The position numbers were made by a program, and so were the translations under genes. This document shows positions 17,279 through 25,313 of a stretch of DNA of 64,000 nt, one piece after another. The notes under the pieces are model-generated. The model saw nothing but the letters and a program-made list of their open reading frames with translations, did not search any database and had not been told where the DNA came from. Numbering within the stretch: the stretch's first letter is position 1; each line of letters opens with the position of its first letter. This DNA is from CAWUEZ02 sp963921355 (lineage in GTDB: Bacteria > Pseudomonadota > Alphaproteobacteria > Thalassobaculales > Thalassobaculaceae): the NCBI GenBank assembly GCA_963921355.3, contig OZ001190.1:4402001-4466000 (forward strand), written 5' to 3'.

Positions 17279-18742
17279 ATGGCGAGCGAGCGGACCAGTT
17301 TGAGCGTTAAGGACGCTGTTGCGCTCTGGGATCAGGGCAAGAAAGCCTGGAACGCCTGGGTCGAAAAACACCCCGAAGCTGATATCAGCTTTGAGGGATG
17401 GAATTTCTCGGAGCATGAACTCGTCCGCTTCGGCGGGTTTCGCTTTCCCGACGGCAACATATCCTTCCGCGGCGCCAGGTTCGGAGACGGCTGGGTCGAC
17501 TTCGAAAACGCCACGTTCGGCGACGGCATCGTCGACTTCAGAGCCGCAACGTTCGTGGACGGCTGGGCCTCCTTCAAGTACGCGGACTTCGGGGACGGCG
17601 ACGTCTTCTTCGGCGATGCCAGGTTCGGGGACGGCGGCTTCGCCGACTTTACTCGCGCGACGTTCGGGGAAGGCAACGTTGACTTCGGCAAACACGCCGG
17701 CAGACGCCGCCGCACATCCGGGGACGACGAGACCGAAGAAGACGTTGGCGCCAAGAAAGGCGCCAAATTCGGGAAGGGCGGGATCCGTTTCTTCAGCACC
17801 AAGTTCGGGAAGGGCAACGTCCTCTTCAGAGGCGTCACGTTCGGGGGCGGCGACGTCGACTTTTTTGAAGCGGAATTCGGGGACGGCAAGGTCGACTTCA
17901 GCGGCACCAAGTTCGGGAGCAGTAACGTTTCCTTCAGGGACACCGAATTCGGGGACGGCGCCGTCGACTTAAGCAGTGTTGCGTTCGGGGACGTCAAGGT
18001 TTCCTTCGCTAACGCCACCTTCGGGGGTCCGTTCTCCTTCACTCCTCCACCGGATAAGAGGGACCAACCGATACGATCCCTCTCATTTCAGAACTGTCGA
18101 TTTGACGATCGGCTTGTCCTGGCTGGCAGCTACTCCTGCATCCCGGACCTGCGCAACACGATTACAACCGGTCATGTCGACCTGCAGAAACTGATCGTCA
18201 AGCCTTGGAAGGTCAGTGTCTTGACATCGCCCGTCGAGGCGTTCTCGAAGGATCCCGACGAAGACGTGCCGGCGCTCCGGCGCCTCAAAGAACTGGCCGA
18301 GAGCAACCGGCACCACGACGCAGCCTTACGCTTTTTCGCCGACGAAAGACGGGCCCTGAGGTGGCACAAAGACCATCACATGGGGGCAGGCGCCTCGCTA
18401 CTGGACTGGGCCTACGATACCGCCTGTGACTACGGTCAGTCCCTCGTTCGGCCGACCTTCGTCCTGCTGGTGATCATCCTGTTGTTCGTGCCGATCTATG
18501 CGGAGATGCCAGATACGGAACTGACGAAGGAGGAACGATACGAGGAGGCCCTCTCCGCGTCGGTCAGCAACACGGTCCCGTTTCTGCCATCGGCGGTCAA
18601 CGTGCGCACGGAGTCCTTCAAGACCCTGTTCGGCGTTGCCCCCCCATTCCTTGCCGATGCCCTGCGACTGCTCCAAGGTGCTGCCGGCTTTGTATTCCTG
18701 TTTCTTATCGGCCTTGGACTGCGGAACCGGTTCCGAATGTAG
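17279..18742 (+). CDS. 12-residue-repeat beta-solenoid-like protein with C-terminal two-helix membrane domain
   Basis: 487 residues from an ATG with GGGGGAG upstream. Residues about 34-250 consist of some 14 repeats of roughly 12 residues with the pattern F-x-x-A-x-F-G-D-G-x-V-D (for example FENATFGDGIVD, FFEAEFGDGKVD), interrupted near 141-165 by a charged insert. Regular Phe and turn Gly spacing implies a right-handed beta-solenoid related to, but not matching, the A(D/N)LXX pentapeptide repeat. A helical linker follows, then two hydrophobic helices (about 392-407 and 464-482) and a C-terminal LRNRFRM, as in pentapeptide-repeat proteins with a C-terminal channel-like membrane domain. It lies about 100 bases before the nSTAND1-LRR gene on the same strand, so the two are probably one unit. 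Function unknown; a membrane effector is a reasonable guess. Confidence 0.7.
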   Translation: MASERTSLSVKDAVALWDQGKKAWNAWVEKHPEADISFEGWNFSEHELVRFGGFRFPDGNISFRGARFGDGWVDFENATFGDGIVDFRAATFVDGWASFKYADFGDGDVFFGDARFGDGGFADFTRATFGEGNVDFGKHAGRRRRTSGDDETEEDVGAKKGAKFGKGGIRFFSTKFGKGNVLFRGVTFGGGDVDFFEAEFGDGKVDFSGTKFGSSNVSFRDTEFGDGAVDLSSVAFGDVKVSFANATFGGPFSFTPPPDKRDQPIRSLSFQNCRFDDRLVLAGSYSCIPDLRNTITTGHVDLQKLIVKPWKVSVLTSPVEAFSKDPDEDVPALRRLKELAESNRHHDAALRFFADERRALRWHKDHHMGAGASLLDWAYDTACDYGQSLVRPTFVLLVIILLFVPIYAEMPDTELTKEERYEEALSASVSNTVPFLPSAVNVRTESFKTLFGVAPPFLADALRLLQGAAGFVFLFLIGLGLRNRFRM

Positions 18743-18848
18743 TTCGGGTGTCATTGCCAGTAACAACAGTATCTGGTCAAAGGACCACCTGGATGCGCTA
18801 CCCTTACGTGCACTGACGGGCTAGCGATCGGCAGCATTGCGGGGGGCT

Positions 18849-21251
18849 ATGGGAGACGGCGCTGCGAGCGACCTGCCGACGGGTCTCTCCGAGGGAGACC
18901 TGGTCGAGGCGAAGCGCTCCATTCCAGGGAGCTTTCTGGTCCAGACGGCCGCGATGGTGGTTCTTCTGACCGCGTGGGCTATCGGGGTGGTGCAGCTTCA
19001 AGACACGCTCGAACCCATGATGTCGCGGTTCGGCCTCAATGCTCAGCAGCAGGATCTCCTGGTCATCGGCATACCGGCGACGTTGACGGTTGTCTGGGTG
19101 ATTGAACGTGCGATCCGGTGGCAGCGACGCCGGCGCCTCGAGGCCACCGAGTTCGCGCTGCCGGAGCCGGGCTACTTCCGGATCGAGCCGTTCGGACCAG
19201 GCGATCATGGAACACGCTACAAGACGCGTCAGGATCACTCCGAGGCCGACACCCTGAACTGGATCCTCGGGTCGACCGAGCGCCTTCTCTATCTGACCGG
19301 CCGATCGGGGTGCGGAAAGTCCTCCCTCCTGGGCGCTCACCTCGTTCCCGAACTCGAGGAACGGGGTTGGCTTGTGTGTTCGGTTCGCGCCGGGACCGAT
19401 CCGCTCGCAGCGGCCGCAGCCGCGGCCTCAAAGCTTGGCGTTCTAGGACAACCGGCCCCCGAAGCCGAAGATCCGGCGAGGCGCCTGAGTGCGGCGGGTG
19501 AGCGCGCAAAGGGTGATGGCAAAAGACTGCTGATCGTCATCGACCAGTTCGAGGAGTTCCTGATCCTGAACGATGAGGATCCGGACGCCTTGGCCCGGTT
19601 CAAAGAGCAGATATCTTCCCTTTTGGGAGCCGATACCGCGGGTCTCACGGTCCTGCTGGTTTTCCGGAGTGACTACAGCGATCTGGTGGAGGTCTGCGGC
19701 TTGCCGCTCATGCGCCAAGGCGAGAACTGGCGTGAGTTGGGTCCGTTCATGCGAAAGGAGGCCGTCGACTTCCTGAGCGGCGGGCTCGGCACTATCGGGA
19801 CCCCTCTCATGGAGAGGTTGCTTGGCGGCCTCGACGAGTTGGAAGAGACCCCGGGCCGATACCGGCCGGTCACGCTGAATATGGCAGGGATGGTGTTCGC
19901 CAGTGGGACCGGGCGGTTGGACACGCCGCCCGAACAGCTGATCCACCGCTACGTCGACGACGCGATAAAGGATCCGGAAACCTTGGATCTGGCGCCAGGG
20001 ATTCTGCAGACGATGGTGACCGACGCCGGAACGAAGCGTCCGGTTTCGCTGGCGCACCTGGTGGCCGAGAAGAAGGAGCGGCCAGAGACCATTCGCGGCG
20101 TTCTTCGACGCCTTGCGGTAAGCCGTTTGGTGCGGTCGCTCGATCCCGATCAGAACAGCTGGGAGATTTCGCACGACTTCGTTGCACGGCTGATCGGCCA
20201 GCGACTTGGCCGATTGCGCCCATCTCCTTTGCGTTTCCTGCGAGGCTGGGTCGTTCCAGGGCTCCAGGCACTCGCTGTGGCAGGTCTGATGGCGAGTGCG
20301 TGGGTGTGGCACCAGGGCGAGCGTGACCGCCTTATCGCGACGCTGTCGGACAACGGGATCGTCGTCAGAGAGATAGGGGGCCTCCGGGTCGCTGAGCCGA
20401 CCAATCCTTCAGCGTTCTCGAACGCCAGTCTCGATAGTCTCGGCCCGGATTTGGACCGCTGGGTTGAGATCGAGACCAAGCCCACAGGCCTGAACTTCAG
20501 TGGTACCACCATCAAAGATCTAGGACCACTTGCCGGCTTCGTCCGTCTGCAGTCGCTGCACCTGTATCACGCCGATGTTGATGATTTGGAGCCGTTAAGG
20601 AACCTCAAAGGGCTGAAGTTCTTAAGGGTTGGCAGGACGGGTGTCACTGATTTAGACCCGCTAAAGGAGCTCAAAGCGCTACAACTTCTCGACTTGGGAA
20701 ATAATCATGATCTCAAGGACTTGGCTCCCCTTAAAGGCCTCACTGCGCTGCAAAATCTGAATTTGTCTTGGACCAATGTCACCGACCTAGAGCCACTTAA
20801 GGATCTCAGTGCACTGGACACCCTGAATTTGACAGACACTAAAGGTATCGAGAACCTAACTCAGCTTAAGGGTCTCCTGCGGCTCGAGAAGTTGTTTCTT
20901 TCAAGGACCGCTGTCGCTAACTTGAAGCCGCTCAAGAAACTCAAAGCATTGGTCGTTCTAAGTTTGAGCGAAACACGTGTCACCGATCTATCGCCGCTAA
21001 AGGGTCTCACCTCGCTGGAATTTCTAGACTTGTCAGGTAACAAAGGTATCAAGGACCTGGATCCGCTTAGGGGCCTTAGATCGTTGGAGAAGCTGATCCT
21101 GAATGGAACCTCTGTCGACGATATTGGTCCAGTAGAGCACCTCAAGGCCTTGCGGATTCTGGAAACCAAAGCCACTCCCTATTCCAAGCGTACGACTAAG
21201 GATCCGGAGGCGGTTACGCCAGCGCCTAGCGGTGTTTCCACACGGAGATAG
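18849..21251 (+). CDS. Membrane-anchored nSTAND1-type P-loop ATPase with C-terminal leucine-rich repeats (bacterial NLR-like)
   Basis: 800 residues from ATG 18849 (GGGGGG upstream; TTG 18837 possible). Two N-terminal membrane helices (about 27-50, 68-88) are followed by a STAND-type NTPase: Walker A GRSGCGKSS (about 150-158) and Walker B with the nSTAND1 signature IDQFEEFLIL (about 229-238). A third hydrophobic helix is near 468-487. Residues about 545-775 are 10-11 internalin-like leucine-rich repeats of 22-24 residues (for example TNVTDLEPLKDLSALDTLNL). This sensor-ATPase layout is that of STAND proteins that oligomerise on ligand binding, several of which are anti-phage sensors. No cytosolic effector domain is fused, so the adjacent membrane protein may be the effector. 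The family call is firm; the biological role is inference. Confidence 0.85.
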   Translation: MGDGAASDLPTGLSEGDLVEAKRSIPGSFLVQTAAMVVLLTAWAIGVVQLQDTLEPMMSRFGLNAQQQDLLVIGIPATLTVVWVIERAIRWQRRRRLEATEFALPEPGYFRIEPFGPGDHGTRYKTRQDHSEADTLNWILGSTERLLYLTGRSGCGKSSLLGAHLVPELEERGWLVCSVRAGTDPLAAAAAAASKLGVLGQPAPEAEDPARRLSAAGERAKGDGKRLLIVIDQFEEFLILNDEDPDALARFKEQISSLLGADTAGLTVLLVFRSDYSDLVEVCGLPLMRQGENWRELGPFMRKEAVDFLSGGLGTIGTPLMERLLGGLDELEETPGRYRPVTLNMAGMVFASGTGRLDTPPEQLIHRYVDDAIKDPETLDLAPGILQTMVTDAGTKRPVSLAHLVAEKKERPETIRGVLRRLAVSRLVRSLDPDQNSWEISHDFVARLIGQRLGRLRPSPLRFLRGWVVPGLQALAVAGLMASAWVWHQGERDRLIATLSDNGIVVREIGGLRVAEPTNPSAFSNASLDSLGPDLDRWVEIETKPTGLNFSGTTIKDLGPLAGFVRLQSLHLYHADVDDLEPLRNLKGLKFLRVGRTGVTDLDPLKELKALQLLDLGNNHDLKDLAPLKGLTALQNLNLSWTNVTDLEPLKDLSALDTLNLTDTKGIENLTQLKGLLRLEKLFLSRTAVANLKPLKKLKALVVLSLSETRVTDLSPLKGLTSLEFLDLSGNKGIKDLDPLRGLRSLEKLILNGTSVDDIGPVEHLKALRILETKATPYSKRTTKDPEAVTPAPSGVSTRR

Positions 21252-21339
21252 AGTAGACAGCTTCGTTCCCTGCCGCGCAGGCTTTCTGATCGCCCTTGCC
21301 GCCGCGCGCAACGCCTGGCGGGAGTGACCGCCGGGTCCG

Positions 21340-21999
21340 TCAGTCGACGGTGATGCGGATGCCGCGGACCTGTTCGATTGCCCAATCCGGTCGAGGTGAT
21401 ACCGCCGTGGGGATTGGCCGGAGGTCCCTTTGTTCGATGAAGAAATTGAAGGCCTTCTCCGGCAGAATCCACTGGGTTTTGAAGTTGTGGACCGCGTGGG
21501 CACACGCGAGTCCCTCGTTTAGAACTGCTATCATATGATTCTGTTTCTGATCCTTGGAAAGCGTCCCGCCGTCCTCGATGATCGCCTGATGCTCGGCTTC
21601 TATTTCCTCGACCCGAGCCTCTTTGGCTACGCACTCGGCGGTCTTCTCCTTGGGCTGGATGGAAATGGAAAACGACGTAACGACTACGTCGGTTGATGTG
21701 TTTCGCACATGCCCCGAATAGTCGATCTTGGAGTTGTCCAGAACAGAGCGACGGTACCCTGCTGTCCCCGTTAGAATCCTGCCGGTGATGGCGGTTTCGT
21801 TTTGCTCCGCGCAGCGCGCGCGGATCACTTCGCTTGGAACCAGATCCGACGCGTTCTCTTCGACACAAGCCTCGATCGCCGCGAGCGTCCCGGGTTCGGG
21901 TGGCGGCTCGCAGGCGACCAGCCCCGCCGCCAGCAGGAGCATTGCCACGCTTCGAGTGGGGATTCCAAGCAGGCGCTGAAGGGCGATCGCGTCGACCAT
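21340..21999 (-). CDS. Lipoprotein of unknown function in the island
   Basis: 219 residues from MVDAIALQRLLG (an in-frame ATG at 22071 would add 24 residues in front of the signal peptide). The signal segment ends with LLAAGLVACEPPP, a lipobox with lipidated Cys. The mature part holds several Cys, a helical acid/base-rich stretch around 130-165 (EARVEEIEAEHQAI) and no enzymatic motif that I recognise. It is opposite in orientation to the nSTAND1-LRR gene and converges on it, with about 90 bases between the ends. An envelope component of the island cargo. Confidence 0.6.
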   Translation of the reverse strand: MVDAIALQRLLGIPTRSVAMLLLAAGLVACEPPPEPGTLAAIEACVEENASDLVPSEVIRARCAEQNETAITGRILTGTAGYRRSVLDNSKIDYSGHVRNTSTDVVVTSFSISIQPKEKTAECVAKEARVEEIEAEHQAIIEDGGTLSKDQKQNHMIAVLNEGLACAHAVHNFKTQWILPEKAFNFFIEQRDLRPIPTAVSPRPDWAIEQVRGIRITVD

Positions 22000-22140
22000 G
22001 ATGGGTAGCCTATCAGGGCTTCGCTCACGGGGGAGATCGGCGATCGAAAGAGCACTCTGACGCGGTGTCACCGGCGTCTCACGTCAGTCGTGATTCGAAG
22101 TAGAGGAAATCCCTTCTCTTGAGGCCAGCTCAGCTGTTCC

Positions 22141-22434
22141 TCAATCGCCGCTCGGCAGCCTCTCATCCGCGACGAAGTTCGAGAACTTCGTCGTCGCTCC
22201 GTCGAAGTGCAGCTGCACAGTCCCCGTCGGGCCTTGGCGCTGTTTTGATATGATCACCTCGGCCTTGCCCGCAGCCTTCTCGTAGCGTTCCTGCCAGGCA
22301 TCGTAGCGGTCGCGGAACTTCTCAGAGTACTCGTCGATCCGCTGGATCGGCTCCGCATCATGCTTTGTCGACGCTGACTTGTGGAGGTCGACCAACGCTG
22401 CGTGTGGCGAACGAAAGACGGCTCCGGACAGCAC
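22141..22434 (-). pseudogene. dnaB: C-terminal remnant of replicative DNA helicase DnaB
   Basis: The last about 75 codons match the end of DnaB: AEPIQRIDEYSEKF (linker), then AEVIISKQRQGPTGTVQLHF followed by DGATTKFSNFV, which corresponds to the family's AEVIIAKQRHGPTG...F...FTRF ending. Upstream of about 22365 the similarity stops abruptly, and the RecA-like ATPase core with its Walker motifs is absent, so this cannot be a helicase. The first residues of the open frame are unrelated. It is a scar of a phage or chromosomal dnaB, and suggests that the island was once part of, or recombined with, a replicating element. Confidence 0.75.
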
Positions 22435-22457
22435 CGACGGAGCGTTCGGTGGAGCCT

Positions 22458-22550
22458 ATGCGGATTATCCGCATGGTCCTGAATGGTTCTCCGCCGCTTA
22501 TGTGGCTGCGGAGAACCCCAAACCGGCGCGCGGAGAGGTTGCGGAGAACC
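22458..22550. other. Palindrome-rich intergenic spacer
   Basis: Gap of about 267 bases between the dnaB remnant and the protease gene. It holds a 17-nt palindrome (22458-22474, ATGCGGAT-T-ATCCGCAT), a 10-bp inverted repeat GGTTCTCCGC 22485-22494 / GCGGAGAACC 22508-22517, and a further direct copy of GCGGAGAACC at 22541-22550. No coding frame here looks genuine. Possibly a terminator or a protein-binding region. Confidence 0.45.
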
Positions 22551-22701
22551 GGTGGTTGGGTCTGGATACCCAGGGTCTCCAAGCCGAACTCGCGTGCCCG
22601 GCATGTGTCGGGGAGCGATCTTCTTCAGCCGGACACTCCGGGAGAGTGTCTGGTGGATTGAGTGAGGACACGCACAACGTGGGATCTGGTCGACGACGCC
22701 T

Positions 22702-23364
22702 CTACCGTGTGGCCACCAGAGCGACCCCACCTTCGGAGACGCTCAGATGCCGGGCCGAAATGGCGAACGCCAAACCCTCCGTTCCTCGATACGTAAAGGT
22801 TGCTATGCCCACCACTTCGCCTCTGCGGTTGAGTACTGGGCCTCCACTGTTCCCAGGATTGATAGCAGCGTCTACCTGAACCAACGACACAGGGCCATCG
22901 AACCGTATAGAGCTGACGATCCCTGCCGTCAGGGTACCCTTGAGTCCCTTTGGCGATCCTACGACCACGATAGGGGTTCCAGGTTCAGGGAGGTCACTGG
23001 CAACTGGCAAAGGCGCTTCGGAGTAAGGTTCGTCCACCCAGACGATTGCAAAATCGAGGTCTTCATCACTGCGTCTCACAACAGTCCCCCCTAAACGTCG
23101 CCCGTCATTCAGCTCGACGACGACATCATTCGAGTCGCCGACGACGTGCCGATTTGTGACGAGGTGGCGAGCATCGAGAAAGAAGCCGCTGCCCAACGAC
23201 GTCTCGGTGAGCACGGTAACCACTGCCGGAGCGGCTCGCTTGTAGAGAGCGACCAGACTGCCTGGATTCCCTGGCTCCGCTGGAGCCACAGGCGTAGGCG
23301 TTTTCGACGCCGGAGAAGGCGGTGGTTGGACGCTCCGAAAACGAAGAGGAAGATCAAAGACCAT
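22702..23364 (-). CDS. Trypsin-like (S1/S6, DegP-type) serine protease domain protein
   Basis: 220 residues. The catalytic triad is complete: His73 in TNRHVVG, Asp104 in DLDFAIV and Ser173 in NPGNSGGPV. A Pro-rich N-terminus (about 12-35) replaces a clear signal peptide, and there is no PDZ domain, so it is shorter than DegP/HtrA. Its ATG is 6 bases after the stop of the upstream lipoprotein gene, so the two are coupled and it may depend on that gene for expression or location. Trypsin-like domains recur as effectors in STAND defence proteins; here it is a separate gene on the opposite strand, so a functional link to the nSTAND1 gene is speculation. Confidence 0.8.
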   Translation of the reverse strand: MVFDLPLRFRSVQPPPSPASKTPTPVAPAEPGNPGSLVALYKRAAPAVVTVLTETSLGSGFFLDARHLVTNRHVVGDSNDVVVELNDGRRLGGTVVRRSDEDLDFAIVWVDEPYSEAPLPVASDLPEPGTPIVVVGSPKGLKGTLTAGIVSSIRFDGPVSLVQVDAAINPGNSGGPVLNRRGEVVGIATFTYRGTEGLAFAISARHLSVSEGGVALVATR

Positions 23365-23370
23365 CCGCGC

Positions 23371-24249
23371 TCACTGCCGGACAGATTGGCCGTTCTCTGT
23401 GATCGTTGATCGACTCTCGACCAGGTAGGTTTGGCCGCTGAAAGGATCGATCAGCCTACGTCCAGTTACGCTGATCTGGAGGCCCGCCGTCGAAACGTCC
23501 GAGCGGAACCTAGTGCTAAGGAACTCATACCCTTCCACATACGCGACGCCTGTCACCCGCTCACTATTTTCGAACCTAGTCAACGCCGCGACGTCGCTAG
23601 AAGGAATGCGCCGGGTCAAGAAGTGGCCTAGCCGAACATCCGAGACAAAATCCCGGGTCGCCGCATCAGCGACCAGAAAGCGCCTAAAGAAACTCTCACG
23701 CGTCGTCGCAGCGAGATCCGAACCGATCGTCAAGTCCGAGCTCAGCTTTGGCTGAAGCGTCATCTTGATCGGATCAACTGTACCGAACTCGCCAGTAAAG
23801 TTGCTGAGGATCGCCTTCTCAGCTTCCTCGTTGAAATCACCCAGACCTGTCAGCTCGAAATCCAGCTTTACGGGATGGATGCGCCTCACGTGCCCAACCG
23901 CATCAAGCTCATAGTCCGAAGCGAGGCCGTTGGCCACCTGGGCCCGAATGTTTCGACCCGATCCCTGAAAGGAAATGCGCTCCAGATAGGTCCGAATTCG
24001 AACAGTGGCGCGATCCGTCGCAGTGATCGTTGCATAGCCATCGAGCCGGGTGGTTGTGCTTTGCTCAAGATCTTTAAGCTCACCACTGAATGGGACCCTG
24101 CCAATCGGCCGATAACGAATGTCGCTCAGTGTTGGAAGGCCGCTCGAATAAACCGCGATCGGCGCATTCACCGGTTCAGGCGGGGGAGCTGACGGAAGCG
24201 TTTTGCAACCGACTAAAACTAAGGCGAGAAGCGGGAGTATGGTGCGCAT
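23371..24249 (-). CDS. Lipoprotein of unknown function, paired with the protease
   Basis: 292 residues from MRTILPLLALVLVGCKTLPS, where LVGC is a clean lipobox; the frame extends upstream to 24321 without a signal peptide, so I prefer this start. The mature protein is beta-rich with no Cys-based or catalytic motif that I recognise. A C-terminal GRRLIDPFSGQTYLVESRST segment suggests a compact final domain. It is first of a two-gene leftward unit with the trypsin-like protease. The region upstream (24250-24498) has no gene and would hold its promoter. Confidence 0.6.
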   Translation of the reverse strand: MRTILPLLALVLVGCKTLPSAPPPEPVNAPIAVYSSGLPTLSDIRYRPIGRVPFSGELKDLEQSTTTRLDGYATITATDRATVRIRTYLERISFQGSGRNIRAQVANGLASDYELDAVGHVRRIHPVKLDFELTGLGDFNEEAEKAILSNFTGEFGTVDPIKMTLQPKLSSDLTIGSDLAATTRESFFRRFLVADAATRDFVSDVRLGHFLTRRIPSSDVAALTRFENSERVTGVAYVEGYEFLSTRFRSDVSTAGLQISVTGRRLIDPFSGQTYLVESRSTITENGQSVRQ

Positions 24250-24380
24250 ACCGCTACGGTAGCAGCCCTGCGCTTCGGCACAACCGGATCCATTCATCGC
24301 GGCGGCGATCTCGACGGCCATTTCCTCTTCCGCGCGCAGTTGGCTGTAAAGGCCTAAGCTGAGTCCATCGACCCGATAGA

Positions 24381-24402
24381 AACTTGCAACGAACTTGCAA
24401 CG
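24381..24402. repeat. Two tandem copies of an 11-bp sequence next to attR
   Basis: AACTTGCAACG occurs at 24381-24391 and again at 24392-24402, about 100 bases inside the right island end. Short direct repeats at this distance from an attachment core are typical of integrase arm-type or excisionase sites. Otherwise 24250-24498 shows no gene. Confidence 0.4.
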
Positions 24403-24498
24403 GATCTCGCGAAACTTCGCTCAAACACAGGCGATGCCGTTGACCGCTGGACTCGAAAACACGCAATAAATCAACAACATAGATTAAGTCGATTACAC

Positions 24499-24543
24499 TC
24501 ACACCGTAGGGGTCGCTGGTTCAATCCCAGCCGCGCCCACCAT
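24499..24543 (+). repeat. Right attachment-site repeat (attR), partial tRNA-Val copy
   Basis: 45 bases identical to 16623-16667. It contains only the anticodon-loop-to-CCA part; the D-arm and 5' acceptor strand are absent, so it is not a tRNA gene. Confidence 0.9.
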
Positions 24544-24656
24544 TTTCGCCCTGTCCCTACCTGACAGCATCACCCTCAGCGCTTTGCCGCCTAGGAGGCG
24601 ACGAGACGCTTCTTCGCCCGGCCGAACGCCCCACCCATTTTGGAGCAGCGCTTCAA

Positions 24657-24680
24657 TTCGGGACACGCCTCGGTCCCGAA
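24657..24680 (-). terminator. Hairpin downstream of the 24698-25123 gene
   Basis: TTCGGGAC 24657-24664 pairs perfectly with GTCCCGAA 24673-24680 around an 8-nt loop, just after the stop of the leftward gene. It lacks a strong T-run, so it is a weak intrinsic terminator or a 3' stabiliser. Confidence 0.4.
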
Positions 24681-24697
24681 AGGGCGAATTACGGCAA

Positions 24698-25123
24698 CTA
24701 GCCCTTGGCTTCCCCGGATGTCTGCAGACTCGCGGCAAGCTGCTTCGCGGCATCCTTGGTGAAGCTCATATCGATCGACACCCCGCCAACCGTCAGTCTG
24801 AGAACCTCGCCGGTCGGGTTGTACTGGATACCGAACGGGATTTTGGCTCCCTCCGGAAGATTGGCAGCGTTCACGATGGCAGGGCTCGTGGGCTTGCCCT
24901 CCGCGTCCGGCTTGGAAACGGCATAGGACGCGCTGGAAACCGCGAGGAACAGGTCGACCAGCGCCTGCCGGGTGAATGCCAGCGGGAAGCTCTGGCCCTT
25001 GTTGTCGCTCAGCGACAGCAGGGCTCCCTCCTTGTTGTCGCTGATCGCGAGGCCAATCCCCTGGACCGGGATCAGACCGTTGGGATCCAAGTCAATGCAG
25101 CTTGGGATCTTGGTTTCAGACAC
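24698..25123 (-). CDS. Conserved-looking hypothetical protein (about 141 residues)
   Basis: I start at the GTG of MSETKIPSCIDL because GAGAGGAAG lies 5-6 bases upstream; the frame also has ATGs further up, in a stretch with no ribosome site. The sequence is soluble, beta-rich (ISDNKEGALLSLSDNKGQ, LRLTVGGVSIDMSF) with a helical C-terminus and no signal peptide. I recognise no family. It is the first host gene right of the island and its codon use matches the chromosome rather than the island. Confidence 0.55.
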   Translation of the reverse strand: MSETKIPSCIDLDPNGLIPVQGIGLAISDNKEGALLSLSDNKGQSFPLAFTRQALVDLFLAVSSASYAVSKPDAEGKPTSPAIVNAANLPEGAKIPFGIQYNPTGEVLRLTVGGVSIDMSFTKDAAKQLAASLQTSGEAKG

Positions 25124-25313
25124 GCGCTTCCTCTCTGCCCGTTGAACCGGTCCGCCTTCCTTGAGGCGCATGCCCCCGCGCAACCGGTCTGGTTCAAGTC
25201 ATCGTGGATGGCCGGCACCCCGGCCACAGCAGGCATAGCATAGATCCAGAGGCCGACGCGTCCCTGTGTTCGGCTATCCGGCAAGCCACGCCGGATCCCC
25301 CCGCGGCGGCGGA

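Larger units (their letters stand above)
16623..24543. mobile_element. tRNA-Val-anchored genomic island without a visible integrase
   Basis: A 45-base identical direct repeat (16623-16667 and 24499-24543) covers the tRNA 3' half from the anticodon loop to just beyond CCA, the classic footprint of tyrosine-recombinase integration. The intact tRNA is at the left end. The 7.9-kb interior is visibly less G+C-rich than the flanks. It holds an excisionase-like small gene near the tRNA, two large rightward genes (solenoid membrane protein, nSTAND1-LRR ATPase), then leftward lipoprotein, dnaB remnant, protease and lipoprotein genes. No tyrosine or serine recombinase is detectable in any frame, so it is either decayed or mobilised in trans. 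Confidence 0.85.

Noticed and set aside
17279..18742. Canonical pentapeptide-repeat protein
   Set aside because: The five-residue A(D/N)LXX period is not maintained; the period is about 12 residues.
22379..22879. 166-residue open frame over the island spacer
   Set aside because: It overlaps the dnaB remnant and the protease gene, has no ribosome site and reads as non-protein composition.
24381..24465. C-terminal end of an integrase next to attR
   Set aside because: The frame resembling a basic phage-type tail is closed by a stop immediately upstream (TAG before AAACTTGC) and no recombinase catalytic residues are found.
24499..24543. A second tRNA-Val gene
   Set aside because: Only the 3' part is present; no D-arm or 5' acceptor strand. 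It is the attachment-site duplicate.
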